A stretch of DNA of 49,781 nucleotides from Anaerolineae bacterium (GTDB lineage: Bacteria > Chloroflexota > Anaerolineae > Aggregatilineales > Aggregatilineaceae). Under the pieces are notes generated by a model that worked only from the letters and a program-made list of their open reading frames with translations, did no database searches and was not told where the DNA came from. Shown piece by piece: positions 41,154 through 48,834 of this stretch. The DNA lies in NCBI GenBank assembly GCA_023382715.1, contig JAHDWP010000024.1:1-49781 (forward strand), read 5' to 3'. Each line of letters opens with the position of its first letter. Position 1 is the first letter of the stretch. Both the position numbers and the translations under genes were made by a program.

Positions 41154-41669
41154 ATGAGCCAGACCCCGCCGTACTCGCCCGATTCTCCGCCGCGCATGAC
41201 GCTGTGCGTGGGCGCGGTCGTGCGGTGTGGCAATGCCGTGCTCTTCGTCCGGCAGACCTATGGCGAGGGGCTGACCGGCGTGTGGACGCTGCCCTGGGGG
41301 TTCGTGCAGGGGGCGCTGCCGGACGGCGCGCCAGACCCGCCGCACCTGGCGGCGCTGCGCGAGACGCTCGAAGAGGGCGGCGTGCGCGCAAGCGTTGACG
41401 GGCTGTTGGGCGTGCAGAATCACGCCAGCCGGTCTGGTGAGCCGCGCGTGTACCTGCTGTTCCTGTGCCAGCACGTCGCCGGCGAGCCTGCTCCTGATGG
41501 CGCGGAGACCGATCGCGCGGCGTACTTCTCGCTGACCGACCTGGAAGCGCTGGACGAGCCGGTAGATGCTTTCTGCCTGTGGCTGGCCCGGCGCGTGCTG
41601 CGCGGCGACTATCACCTGATTCCGCTGGAGGCGGCGAATCCCTACGCCCCGCACGAGGCGTTCTTCTAG
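41154..41669 (+). CDS. Nudix hydrolase
   Basis: A 171-residue Nudix-fold hydrolase, cleaving some nucleoside diphosphate linked to X. The fold opens MTLCVGAVVRCGNAVLFVRQ, and the Nudix helix carries RETLEEGG, the metal-binding REUxEExG. The loop before it is longer than in the consensus Gx5E (GFVQGALPDGAPDPPHLAALRE), so the first Glu is missing or shifted. Substrate unknown. ATG 41154 follows GAGGGAGA. Divergent from dnaE. Confidence 0.85.
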   Translation: MSQTPPYSPDSPPRMTLCVGAVVRCGNAVLFVRQTYGEGLTGVWTLPWGFVQGALPDGAPDPPHLAALRETLEEGGVRASVDGLLGVQNHASRSGEPRVYLLFLCQHVAGEPAPDGAETDRAAYFSLTDLEALDEPVDAFCLWLARRVLRGDYHLIPLEAANPYAPHEAFF

Positions 41670-41705
41670 CGGGCGCTGTTTCTCGCGTCGCCTGGGGGCG
41701 ACGAT

Positions 41706-41739
41706 AGACTGCCGAAGTTTCCGGAAACTTCGGCAGTCT
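41706..41739. repeat. C-family palindrome (copy C4, perfect)
   Basis: A perfect 34-bp palindrome with arm AGACTGCCGAAGTTTCC. Relative to C1-C3 it has a compensating C-to-G change in both arms, so the pairing is kept. Confidence 0.9.
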
Positions 41740-41822
41740 GCTTTCAGATCGGGCAGCGCCTCTGCCTGACGACCTCTTCACACGCGAACGCATTCCCGAC
41801 TTTCGCAATTGCAAAGTTTGAT

Positions 41823-41828
41823 TATACT
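41823..41828 (+). promoter_or_regulatory. -10 element TATACT of the membrane protein gene at 41962
   Basis: TATACT follows the near-palindrome CTTTCGCAATTGCAAAG (41800-41816), which occupies the -35 region and could be an operator. Confidence 0.45.
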
Positions 41829-41961
41829 AACCATTAGTCGCCTGCTTGCCTGGGCGACGGGTGGGCCGGGCGCGCTCGCCTGGCTCCTCCAGCCCGCGCC
41901 GCTGCCCTTACTTGCGGCTGATCGCTGACGGCTGACGGCTTGTTTCGAAGGAGAGTGACCC

Positions 41962-42870
41962 ATGTCTGCGCGAACACGTCGGGCTTTTCGGATAGCGATG
42001 CTGGCTGGCTGGCTGATCGTGGCGCTGCTGATGGTCGCGCCGGCCCTGGCCCAGGGCGAGGAGAGCACCCCGCCGGTGGAAGGAGAAACGACCGGTTCTG
42101 CTCCCGGCGATTTGAGCGAGGCCGCCGCGCGCCTGGTGCCGTTGCTGGTCGGCGCGGCGTTGATCGAGCGCACGCTGGAATTCATCTTCGCCTGGTCGCA
42201 ACGCGCAGCGCTGGACGCCACCAGCTCCATGCGCGGCATCGCCACGCGCATCACCGGGCTGGTCAAGGTGGACTTCCGCCAGGCCTACAACCAGCTTGAC
42301 GAGCTGAGCGCCGCGCTGCTGCGCCGTCAGAGCGCCGGCACGCACGCCGAATACGGCGATCCCACGTCGAAAGACCCCGCCGACTGGCCGCTTCACCAAC
42401 TGGAAGAGCAGCTCACTGCCGTTGAGAGCTTGCTGACCACCACTGAGACCAAGCTCAAGCAGATTCTGGACTCGCCGCTCTACAAAGAGCGCAAGAAGAT
42501 GGTCGCTGGGGTGCTGAGCATCATCATGGGCGTGCTGCTCGCCTTCGCCACCGGCCTGCGCCTGTTCGAGCCGCTGGACGTGCGGGTTACTGGCTGGTTC
42601 GAGGGCACGTTCAAAATCATTGACATCGTCCTGGCCGGCGTGCTGATGGGCCTGGGCACCGACTGGGTGCACCAGGTGATCAGCGTGCTGACCAAAGGCC
42701 AGCGGGCGCTGGGCCGCGCCGGGGAGAGTGTCAAGTTCGATCCCGAAGAGATCAAGAACCTGGCTGCCGAAGCCATCCAGGAAGAGTTCGATGCGCAGTG
42801 GCGAGCGCTGCGCGAGCACATGCAGGCGGAGATCGCCTCTTCGGTGCGCTCGGAGCTGGAACCCGGCTGA
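41962..42870 (+). CDS. Membrane protein of unknown function
   Basis: 302 residues: a signal-peptide-like N-terminus (about 10-30, ending APALAQG), a hydrophobic segment near 55-75, a coiled-coil-prone stretch (QLEEQLTAVESLLTTTETKLKQIL), two membrane helices (about 172-195 and 212-235) and a soluble helical tail rich in Glu. No family recognised. ATG is well placed behind GAAGGAGAG. Its TGA stop is in the same frame as the M23-like ORF downstream, separated by a structured palindrome. Confidence 0.75.
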   Translation: MSARTRRAFRIAMLAGWLIVALLMVAPALAQGEESTPPVEGETTGSAPGDLSEAAARLVPLLVGAALIERTLEFIFAWSQRAALDATSSMRGIATRITGLVKVDFRQAYNQLDELSAALLRRQSAGTHAEYGDPTSKDPADWPLHQLEEQLTAVESLLTTTETKLKQILDSPLYKERKKMVAGVLSIIMGVLLAFATGLRLFEPLDVRVTGWFEGTFKIIDIVLAGVLMGLGTDWVHQVISVLTKGQRALGRAGESVKFDPEEIKNLAAEAIQEEFDAQWRALREHMQAEIASSVRSELEPG

Positions 42871-42871
42871 A

Positions 42872-42943
42872 GGGGGACGCCGCAGGCGGCGCTTCCACCT
42901 GATACAGCGGGCGCGCTCCCGCTGCTGCGGACGAGCGTCCCCC
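42872..42943. repeat. Branched palindrome between the membrane and M23-like ORFs
   Basis: GGGGGACGC (42872-42880) pairs with GCGTCCCCC (42935-42943). Inside are CGCCGC/GCGGCG and CAGCGGG/CCCGCTG (42905-42924) hairpins. Confidence 0.7.
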
Positions 42944-42945
42944 GC

Positions 42946-44247
42946 GTGCGGCGGGCGGCGGTGTCTTTGCCCGCGCTGCCCGACAGCGCCATCCCCCTGC
43001 GCGATGTGACTGTGACCGCGCGGCCCGGCGGCACCACCGTCTTCGCTGCGCCGGACAGCCGCGCCGAGGCTGTGGGCGAGCTGGCGACGGGCACGCCGCA
43101 GGAAGTGCGCGCGGCGCTGTTCGGCGAATACACGTGGCTGAGCCTGCCCTGGGCGTCTGGCAGCGCGTGGATTCCCGCCGAGGATACGGACTTCGCCCGC
43201 TCCCCGGCCTATAACCAGGTCGCCGCCGCGTGGTACGAGTCGGCGTCGGTGCTGGCGATCCGGCGGGCGGTCGCCGCCGATCTGCTGCGCCTGCGCGGGG
43301 CGGATGAGGAGCAATTGGCCAGGCTGGAGACGCTGGGCGGCGAGGCGCTGCGCCAGTTGGAAGAGGCGCTCAGCCGCCAGACCATGCCCGCAGCGGCGCT
43401 TCAGATGTCCGATCTGGCCACGCGGCTGGGTCTGCCCGCGCCGTTTGAGTATCTGCCGGTGCACGCTTCGCCGCCAGCGAACCTGGCGATGCTGGAGTTC
43501 CAGGGCTTCGGCCCCACGACCATCGCCTTCGAGCAGTGGCCGTTCTTCTACGAGGGCACGCGCGGCATGAACCCCGGCGTGGATTTCTTCGTCCCCGAAG
43601 GCTCACCGCTGATCGCCGTCGCCGATGGGGTGATCGTGGACTTCCGCTTCCTGGCGCACGCGCAGGATCGCTCGCTGGCCCTGCGTCCCTATCTGCCCGA
43701 TCCGTACCGCGCGCCCGATGGATCGCGCGTGCTGTCCAATGTCATCGTCGCCTACGGGCACCTGACCGGCGACCCGACGGCGGAATTGGTGCGTATCGGC
43801 GACGAAGTGCGCGCCGGGCAGATCATCGGCACGTCCGGCTGGCCCATCTACGTAGACGATGAAGGCGACGTGCTCGTGCAGGGCAACAACGCGCACCTGC
43901 ACCTGGAAGTGCACCTGGTCACCGATGGCGAGCGCAGCTTTGGCAGCCGCCAGCCCTGCAACCCGCTGCTGTTCTGGTCGCCGCGCCTGGTGGCGCTGCA
44001 GGCCCGGCTGGCAGCCAACAGCGCCTTCCCGCCCTATCCCCTCGGCGGGCAGCCCTGGGGTCGGCTGGGCTTCTTCACCATCGGCTGCTTCCGCACCGGG
44101 CCGGCGGATGTTGTGTGGCATTACGAGCCGAGCGCCGAAGCGCAGTGGCCGGCGGACGTGTACGACCTGAGCGCGACGCTGGCCTACCTGCAGACGTTCA
44201 AGCCGTACCTGCCCGGCGGGGACGAGGGCGACGAAGACGAGGAGTGA
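42946..44247 (+). CDS. M23/LytM-fold protein with an altered zinc site
   Basis: About 433 residues. The N-terminal part resembles an SH3-like domain (VTVTARPGGTTVFAAPDSRAEAVGEL), a helical stretch follows, and the C-terminal part is an M23 (lysostaphin/LytM) domain. M23 ligands are normally His-x3-Asp and His-x-His. Here the first motif is NPGVD (Asn209, Asp213), so the first His is Asn; YGHL (His272) and HLHLEV (His317, His319) remain. It may be a non-catalytic LytM regulator. The start is doubtful: GTG 42946 has no ribosome site and no signal peptide follows. The frame continues upstream to the TGA at 42868-42870. Confidence 0.72.
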   Translation: MRRAAVSLPALPDSAIPLRDVTVTARPGGTTVFAAPDSRAEAVGELATGTPQEVRAALFGEYTWLSLPWASGSAWIPAEDTDFARSPAYNQVAAAWYESASVLAIRRAVAADLLRLRGADEEQLARLETLGGEALRQLEEALSRQTMPAAALQMSDLATRLGLPAPFEYLPVHASPPANLAMLEFQGFGPTTIAFEQWPFFYEGTRGMNPGVDFFVPEGSPLIAVADGVIVDFRFLAHAQDRSLALRPYLPDPYRAPDGSRVLSNVIVAYGHLTGDPTAELVRIGDEVRAGQIIGTSGWPIYVDDEGDVLVQGNNAHLHLEVHLVTDGERSFGSRQPCNPLLFWSPRLVALQARLAANSAFPPYPLGGQPWGRLGFFTIGCFRTGPADVVWHYEPSAEAQWPADVYDLSATLAYLQTFKPYLPGGDEGDEDEE

Positions 44248-44272
44248 GCGCGGCCTGAGCAGAGGCGGCTTT

Positions 44273-44707
44273 ATGCGCACCTATAACGATCCCCCGCCCA
44301 ACCTGGCGCAGGGGATTCACCTCGTGCAGTCCGGGGACAAACGGGCGGCGCTGGTTTTGCTGCGCCGCGCAGCACAGGACGAGCCGCTCACGGCGGAAGG
44401 CTGGCTGTGGCTGGCCGCAGCCACCGACGATCTGGCTGAATACCGCCAGGCGGTGATGCGGGCGCTGCGCCTGGACCTGCATCACCCGGTCGCGCGGCGA
44501 ATGCGCGCAGAGCTGGAGCGCCTGGACGGTGCAGCGGCCCACACCGCCCCCTGGCTGGCCTCTGCTGACACGCCTTCCCCGCCGCGCGCGCACGCTGTCA
44601 CCCCCCTGCCTGGAACAGGGCGGCGCGTGCTGTGGGCGGCTCTGGCGCTGCTGGCGGCGGCGGGGCTGTGCGCGCTGTTCGCAGGCGTGTTGGCAGTGTT
44701 TTTGTAG
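44273..44707 (+). CDS. TPR-like protein with a C-terminal membrane helix
   Basis: 144 residues: an N-terminal helical region with TPR character (AQGIHLVQSGDKRAALVLLRRAAQ and WLWLAAATDDLAEYRQAVMRALRLD), a Pro/Ala-rich linker and one C-terminal membrane helix (about 122-143). This suggests a tail-anchored adaptor. ATG follows AGAGG. It begins 25 nt after the M23-like gene and is probably cotranscribed with it. Confidence 0.7.
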   Translation: MRTYNDPPPNLAQGIHLVQSGDKRAALVLLRRAAQDEPLTAEGWLWLAAATDDLAEYRQAVMRALRLDLHHPVARRMRAELERLDGAAAHTAPWLASADTPSPPRAHAVTPLPGTGRRVLWAALALLAAAGLCALFAGVLAVFL

Positions 44708-44786
44708 GGGCGCAGCCGGACGGCGCTTCTACGCGCCGCGATGGCAGGCGCGGCAGCCCGCTGGCCTGCATGGGCGCGCCGCCGAA

Positions 44787-45785
44787 TCAGTGGCTTTCTT
44801 CCCACCTGCGCACGACGGCCACCAATGCCGCACGGACTTCCTCATCCTCGATGTCGCCCACGCCTTCGTAGAACTTGCCGTCCACCTCAATCTGCACGCC
44901 GCCGCTGAGCGCGGGCCGGACGTGAATCTTGCGCCCGGCGAATCCCGGCGTTTCGCGCAGGTGCTCTTGCAGCAGTTCTTCGATCTGGTCGGCGATGGAC
45001 AGCGCGGGCTGTTCCTGGGGGGGTTCTGCTGGCTGGCCTATCGCCACGCGCGTCATCTGGCGCAGCATCGAGCGGTCGCGCGGTGAGGTGATCTCGTCAT
45101 CGGCTTCATCACGATCCTGGCTGGCGCGCAGTGGGGCGGCTGGCTGCGGGTGGGCCAGGGCGTCCAGGTCGCGCATCACAATCTCGAACCGCCGGGCCAG
45201 CTCGGCGCTGCGCAGTTCGTCCAGCGAGCGGAACGCCCGGTCGCCGATGGCCACGATCAACCCGCCATCGGCCAGGTCGCGATACACGCGCAGCAGCTCG
45301 ATCACGTCGCCCGGCGGCGCACCGGTGGGCGGCTGCTCGTCCTGCGGGGCCGTGAAGGGCATCTCGTCGGCGGAATCGTCCCCAGGCAACGGGGCGGGCG
45401 CTGGCTGCGCCGGTTGTGGCGGGGTTGGATTGGCGGCGCGGACCGGGCGTGCGCGCTCGCCCGGCAGCTCGCCGGTGAGCATCCCCACGTCTGGCAGCGG
45501 CATGGCGGCGGCGGGCTGCTGGGTCGGGGCGGGACGAGAACCCCTGGAGCCGGTCAGCCGCTGGTAGAAGGCGGCCGGCAGGCTGGGCAGCGGCTCAAGC
45601 CCCTGGGCGGCGCGCCGGCGCCGCTCGGAGGCGCGCATGAACACCAGCGCCATCAGCGCCACCCAGATGGCGCCCGCCACACAGGTGAGGATGAGCAGCC
45701 CGCCCACCTGGCCCAGAAAGTCCGTCGCCCCGGACGATTCGGTCAAGGCAAGCGTATGGGGCAGAGAACTGAATGCAGCGGCCAT
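44787..45785 (-). CDS. Single-pass membrane protein of unknown function
   Basis: 332 residues: one membrane helix near residues 25-50 (GGLLILTCVAGAIWVALMAL), a basic stop-transfer RASERRRRAAQG, a Pro-rich linker (about 80-155), and two soluble segments with the ordered-looking IADQIEELLQEHL and the C-terminal GGVQIEVDGKFYEGVGDIEDEEVRAAL. No family recognised. The ATG follows GAGAGGG. It starts 51 nt after mutM on the same strand, so may be cotranscribed with it. Confidence 0.68.
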   Translation of the reverse strand: MAAAFSSLPHTLALTESSGATDFLGQVGGLLILTCVAGAIWVALMALVFMRASERRRRAAQGLEPLPSLPAAFYQRLTGSRGSRPAPTQQPAAAMPLPDVGMLTGELPGERARPVRAANPTPPQPAQPAPAPLPGDDSADEMPFTAPQDEQPPTGAPPGDVIELLRVYRDLADGGLIVAIGDRAFRSLDELRSAELARRFEIVMRDLDALAHPQPAAPLRASQDRDEADDEITSPRDRSMLRQMTRVAIGQPAEPPQEQPALSIADQIEELLQEHLRETPGFAGRKIHVRPALSGGVQIEVDGKFYEGVGDIEDEEVRAALVAVVRRWEESH

Positions 45786-45836
45786 AGCACCCTCTCAGGA
45801 GAACTCGCTGGACAAAGGCCGCTTTCAGTATCGTCC

Positions 45837-46658
45837 TCATCGGCGCGCTTGGCAAGCCGGGCAATAGTGCGTGCTGCGCCCGCCGACCAGCGTGCGCTCG
45901 ATGGGCTGGCCGCAGCGCGGACAGGGCTGGTCGGCGCGCCCGTAGACGTTCAGGGCCGTCTGCGCCGAGCCGCGCGTCCCGTCCGGCTTGCGGTACCAGT
46001 TGACGCTCGCCCCTTCGCGGGCAATGCCGGCGATCAGTGCGGTGCGGATGGCCGCGTAGAGACGCGCGATCTCCTCGTCGGTCAGCGTGTCGGCGTGGCG
46101 CAACGGGTGCAGCCTGGCGGTGAAGAGCGCCTCGTCCGCGTAGATGTTGCCCACGCCCGCGATGAACGCCTGGTTGAGCAGCAGCGGCTTGAGCAGGCCC
46201 GAACGCCCGGCCAGGCGCGCACGGAACGCCGCCAGGGGGAAGGCGTCGTCGAGCGGCTCCGGGCCGAGCTTGCCGACGACCTGGGCCGGGTCTTCGACGA
46301 GGTAGACGCGCCCGAACTTGCGCGCGTCAGAGAAGCGCAGTTGGTGAGCGTTATCCAGTTGAAAGGTGAAGTGCACCCAGCGATCGGCTTCGTCCGCCGC
46401 GCTGTCCGGGGCTACGTACAGCCGCCCGGTCATCTTCAGGTGGATGATCAGCGTGTCCGGGTCGAGTGCGATAAGGATGTACTTGCCGCGCCGGGTTACG
46501 CCGCGCACCGGCTGCCCGGCGATGCGCGCGGTGAAGAGCGGGCCGTCCGGCGTGACCAGGCAGTTGGGCCAGTCATAGGCGGCGCTGACGATGGTGCGCC
46601 CGGTCAGCGGATCGCGCAGCGCCCGCACGACGGTTTCGACTTCGGGCAGTTCGGGCAT
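45837..46658 (-). CDS. mutM: Formamidopyrimidine-DNA glycosylase
   Basis: Bifunctional base-excision enzyme removing 8-oxoguanine and formamidopyrimidines. The 273 residues begin MPELPEVET (catalytic Pro2, Glu3), carry MTGRL, the helix-two-turn-helix NQAFIAGVGNIYADE, and end with the zinc finger CPRCGQ...CPAC (four Cys). Length is typical. ATG 46658 is chosen because Pro2 must be N-terminal after Met removal and AGAAGGAG lies upstream; the frame is open farther back but is not coding there. Confidence 0.95.
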   Translation of the reverse strand: MPELPEVETVVRALRDPLTGRTIVSAAYDWPNCLVTPDGPLFTARIAGQPVRGVTRRGKYILIALDPDTLIIHLKMTGRLYVAPDSAADEADRWVHFTFQLDNAHQLRFSDARKFGRVYLVEDPAQVVGKLGPEPLDDAFPLAAFRARLAGRSGLLKPLLLNQAFIAGVGNIYADEALFTARLHPLRHADTLTDEEIARLYAAIRTALIAGIAREGASVNWYRKPDGTRGSAQTALNVYGRADQPCPRCGQPIERTLVGGRSTHYCPACQARR

Positions 46659-46688
46659 GAGGCTCCTTCTTTCTGGCGCTGGCGAGTT

Positions 46689-46786
46689 TACCTCACCCCC
46701 GTCTCGGCGCTGACGCGCCTCGACATCCCCTCTCCATGCATGGAGAGGGGGAAAGGCCGAGCGCAGCGAGGCTGGGGGTGAGGTCA
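46689..46786. repeat. B-family branched palindrome (copy B4)
   Basis: Outer arms TACCTCACCCCC and GGGGGTGAGGT; GGCGCTGACGCGCC hairpin, CCCCTCTCCATGCATGGAGA central palindrome with GGGG, and GGCCGAGCGCAGCGAGGC arm. Same orientation as B2. Lies between mutM and the MBL gene. Confidence 0.87.
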
Positions 46787-46833
46787 ACGCAGCGCCTTCT
46801 TCCCTTGCCGGATGTGCACGTTCATAGCACGTT

Positions 46834-47694
46834 CTAGGCGTACTCCACCGCGACCGGTTCCAGCACGCGCCCGCCGCGCTCGTTTTCGACGAAATGCGCG
46901 GCGGCGACCTGCGTATCGTGCTGGAAGATGAGCAGCCCGCCGGTGTCCAGCGCCCACTGCTGCCAGCGCCGTTTCGTCTCCAGCGTGACCAGCGGCTCGA
47001 CATCGTAGGCGGTCATCCAGCCCAGCCGCTCGAAGTGGACGGCGTAGCTGGCGAGATCGGCGACGAACAGCGCCGACTCCCCGCCGCTTTCGAACAGCAC
47101 GGACTGGTGACCGGGCGTGTGGCCGGGCGTGACGACCGTCCGCACGCCGGGGAGCAGAGTCGTGTCCCCGTCGAGCAGACGAAGCTGCCCGCGCTCGTGC
47201 AGCGGGGCGTAGTTGTCCGCGAAGTAGGTGGCGCGCGTGCGCTCGTTGGGGCGCAGGGCGTCTTCGAACTCGCGGCGCTGCACGACATATTCGGCGTTGG
47301 GGAAGGTGGCGGCGACCGCCTCGCCCGGCGCAAGGCGCGTGTTGCCTGCGCAGTGATCGGCGTGCAGGTGCGTGTTGATCACCAGGTTCACGTCCTGCGG
47401 GGCGACGCCCAGCCGGGCCAGCCCGTCGAGCAGGCCGCCGCGCGGGCGCTCCAGGCCCCACAGCTCGATCATGCGCCGGTTGAGCTTGTCGCCCAGGCCG
47501 GTGTCCACGACGAGCGTCTTGCCGGCGGCGCGCACCAGCAGGCAGGTGAGCACCATTGGCACGCGGCTCTGCTCGTCGGGCGGCAGGTAGCGGCTCCACA
47601 GGGCGCGCGGTACCAGCCCCCATGCGCCGCCGGAGTCGACCCAGACAACGCCATCGCTGACCAGGTGAATCTGAATATCGCCGAGGGTGAACAT
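46834..47694 (-). CDS. Metallo-beta-lactamase-fold hydrolase (lactonase-like)
   Basis: 286 residues with the dinuclear zinc motif NTHLHADHCAGN, GHTPGHQSV (later His), the bridging Asp in FVADLAS and the C-terminal FQHD. The overall plan resembles AiiA/AhlB-type N-acyl-homoserine lactonases and related esterases, but the group is functionally diverse and no substrate can be given. No signal peptide. It is upstream of mutM, separated by B4. Confidence 0.85.
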   Translation of the reverse strand: MFTLGDIQIHLVSDGVVWVDSGGAWGLVPRALWSRYLPPDEQSRVPMVLTCLLVRAAGKTLVVDTGLGDKLNRRMIELWGLERPRGGLLDGLARLGVAPQDVNLVINTHLHADHCAGNTRLAPGEAVAATFPNAEYVVQRREFEDALRPNERTRATYFADNYAPLHERGQLRLLDGDTTLLPGVRTVVTPGHTPGHQSVLFESGGESALFVADLASYAVHFERLGWMTAYDVEPLVTLETKRRWQQWALDTGGLLIFQHDTQVAAAHFVENERGGRVLEPVAVEYA

Positions 47695-47766
47695 GAGGCT
47701 GTCCTATCTTGTGGGAAGGTGGTTGGTGGTTGGTTATTGGTTTTCAGTGATCGGCAGGCGGTTTTC

Positions 47767-47919
47767 AAAGGCCATTCGAGAGGTCGCGCGTCTGCCTTTG
47801 TCCCCCCATCCCCGGCCCTTCCCCCACGAGGGGGGAAGGGAGAAAAACGCGCTCGCTAAGCCCCTCCCTCCTTGTGGGGGAGAGGTTTGGGGTGGGGAGA
47901 ACAGCTTCTCAAATGGCCT
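47767..47919. repeat. A-family element (copy A4, full length)
   Basis: Ends AAAGGCCATTCGAGAGG and CTTCTCAAATGGCC; inner CCCTTCCCCC/GGGGGAAGGG hairpin and CCTCCC/GGGGGAG hairpin. Near identical to A3 in the centre. Confidence 0.87.
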
Positions 47920-47989
47920 CGATTGAGGCAGGATCGTGGTGATTCTCGGAGTGGCGCACCCGGATAACCCACTACCAACCACCAAATCG

Positions 47990-48018
47990 TTGCATTCGCC
48001 GCCGAATTGTCGTATAAT
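47990..48018 (+). promoter_or_regulatory. Promoter of the SRAP gene, leaderless, with an operator-like site
   Basis: TTGCAT (47990-47995), 17-bp spacer, TATAAT (48013-48018). The ATG is at 48026, so transcription would start at or next to the start codon. CGAACGCATGTGCG (48019-48032) matches the LexA-type CGAAC-N4-GTTCG with one mismatch. Confidence 0.55.
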
Positions 48019-48025
48019 CGAACGC

Positions 48026-48706
48026 ATGTGCGGACGATTCGCGCTCACCGAACCCGATCCTGTCGCCCTCGCCGAGGCGTTCGGCCTGCTGGACGTGCCT
48101 GACCTGCCGCCGCGTTATAATATCGCGCCTACCCAAGCGGTGGCAACTGTCGTGCGCGATGCCGAGGGCGGGGCGAACCGGTTGGCGATGATGCGCTGGG
48201 GCCTGATCCCCTCGTGGGCCAAAGACCCCACCATCGGCAGCCGGCTGATCAACGCGCGCGGCGAGACCGTCCACGAAAAGCCGAGCTTTCGCAGCGCCCT
48301 GCGCCGCCGCCGCTGCCTGATCCTGGCGGACGGCTTCTACGAGTGGCAGGCGCGGCCCGATGGCCCCAAGCAGCCCATGTTCATCATGCTCCAGGGCGGC
48401 GGGCTGTTCGCTTTCGCCGGGCTGTGGGAACGCTGGACGGAGCCGGAGAGCGGCGCGGCGCTGACGACCTGCACGATCATCACGACGGCTCCCAATGAGC
48501 TGATGGCCGAACTGCACAACCGAATGCCGGTCATCCTCCCCCGCGCCGACTACGACGCCTGGCTCGACCCGGCGCGCAGCGATCCGGCGCAGATCATGCC
48601 CCTGCTGCGCCCGTACCCCGCCGAAGACATGACCTATTACCCCGTGTCGCGCCTGGTCAACGACGTGCGCCACGACAGCCCACGCCTGATCGAGCGGGCA
48701 AATTAG
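48026..48706 (+). CDS. SOS response-associated peptidase (SRAP/YedK/HMCES family)
   Basis: SRAP proteins form a stable thiazolidine crosslink with abasic sites in single-stranded DNA through Cys2, protecting them during replication. The 226 residues start MCGRFAL (Cys2) and carry INARGET (Asn76), GFYEW (Glu106) and LHNRMP (His164), matching the YedK active site Cys2-Asn75-Glu105-His160. ATG 48026 is certain because Cys2 must be N-terminal. There is no ribosome site; the mRNA appears leaderless. Confidence 0.94.
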   Translation: MCGRFALTEPDPVALAEAFGLLDVPDLPPRYNIAPTQAVATVVRDAEGGANRLAMMRWGLIPSWAKDPTIGSRLINARGETVHEKPSFRSALRRRRCLILADGFYEWQARPDGPKQPMFIMLQGGGLFAFAGLWERWTEPESGAALTTCTIITTAPNELMAELHNRMPVILPRADYDAWLDPARSDPAQIMPLLRPYPAEDMTYYPVSRLVNDVRHDSPRLIERAN

Positions 48707-48789
48707 GCAAGCCCTCTCTTTGCGCTTCACCGCTGCCAGCGACAGGCCCTCTACGGGCGATGCGCCCGGCAAATACCCTCTTCCTGCAC

Positions 48790-48795
48790 TATACT
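48790..48795 (+). promoter_or_regulatory. -10 element TATACT of the final gene
   Basis: TATACT, 39 nt before ATG 48835; no clear -35. Confidence 0.4.
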
Positions 48796-48834
48796 CTGGA
48801 TGGATGAATCTTTGTGGAGAAACGGGGTGCAACG

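Larger units (their letters stand above)
41670..41961. other. Gap downstream of the Nudix gene
   Basis: The 292-bp gap holds a small hairpin CGTCGCC/GGCGACG (41687-41704), C4 (41706-41739), an AT-richer patch with GCAATTGC (41805-41812) and the -10 of the next gene. Confidence 0.6.
47695..48025. other. Gap between the MBL and SRAP genes
   Basis: The 331 bp hold nested inverted repeats: GGTGGTTGGTGGTTGG (47718-47733) with CCAACCACC (47975-47983), enclosing A4. The SRAP promoter is at the right end. Confidence 0.7.

Noticed and set aside
45837-47003. Longer 388-residue form of MutM
   Set aside because: The enzyme needs Pro2 at its N-terminus; the extension crosses the B4 repeat and has no coding character.
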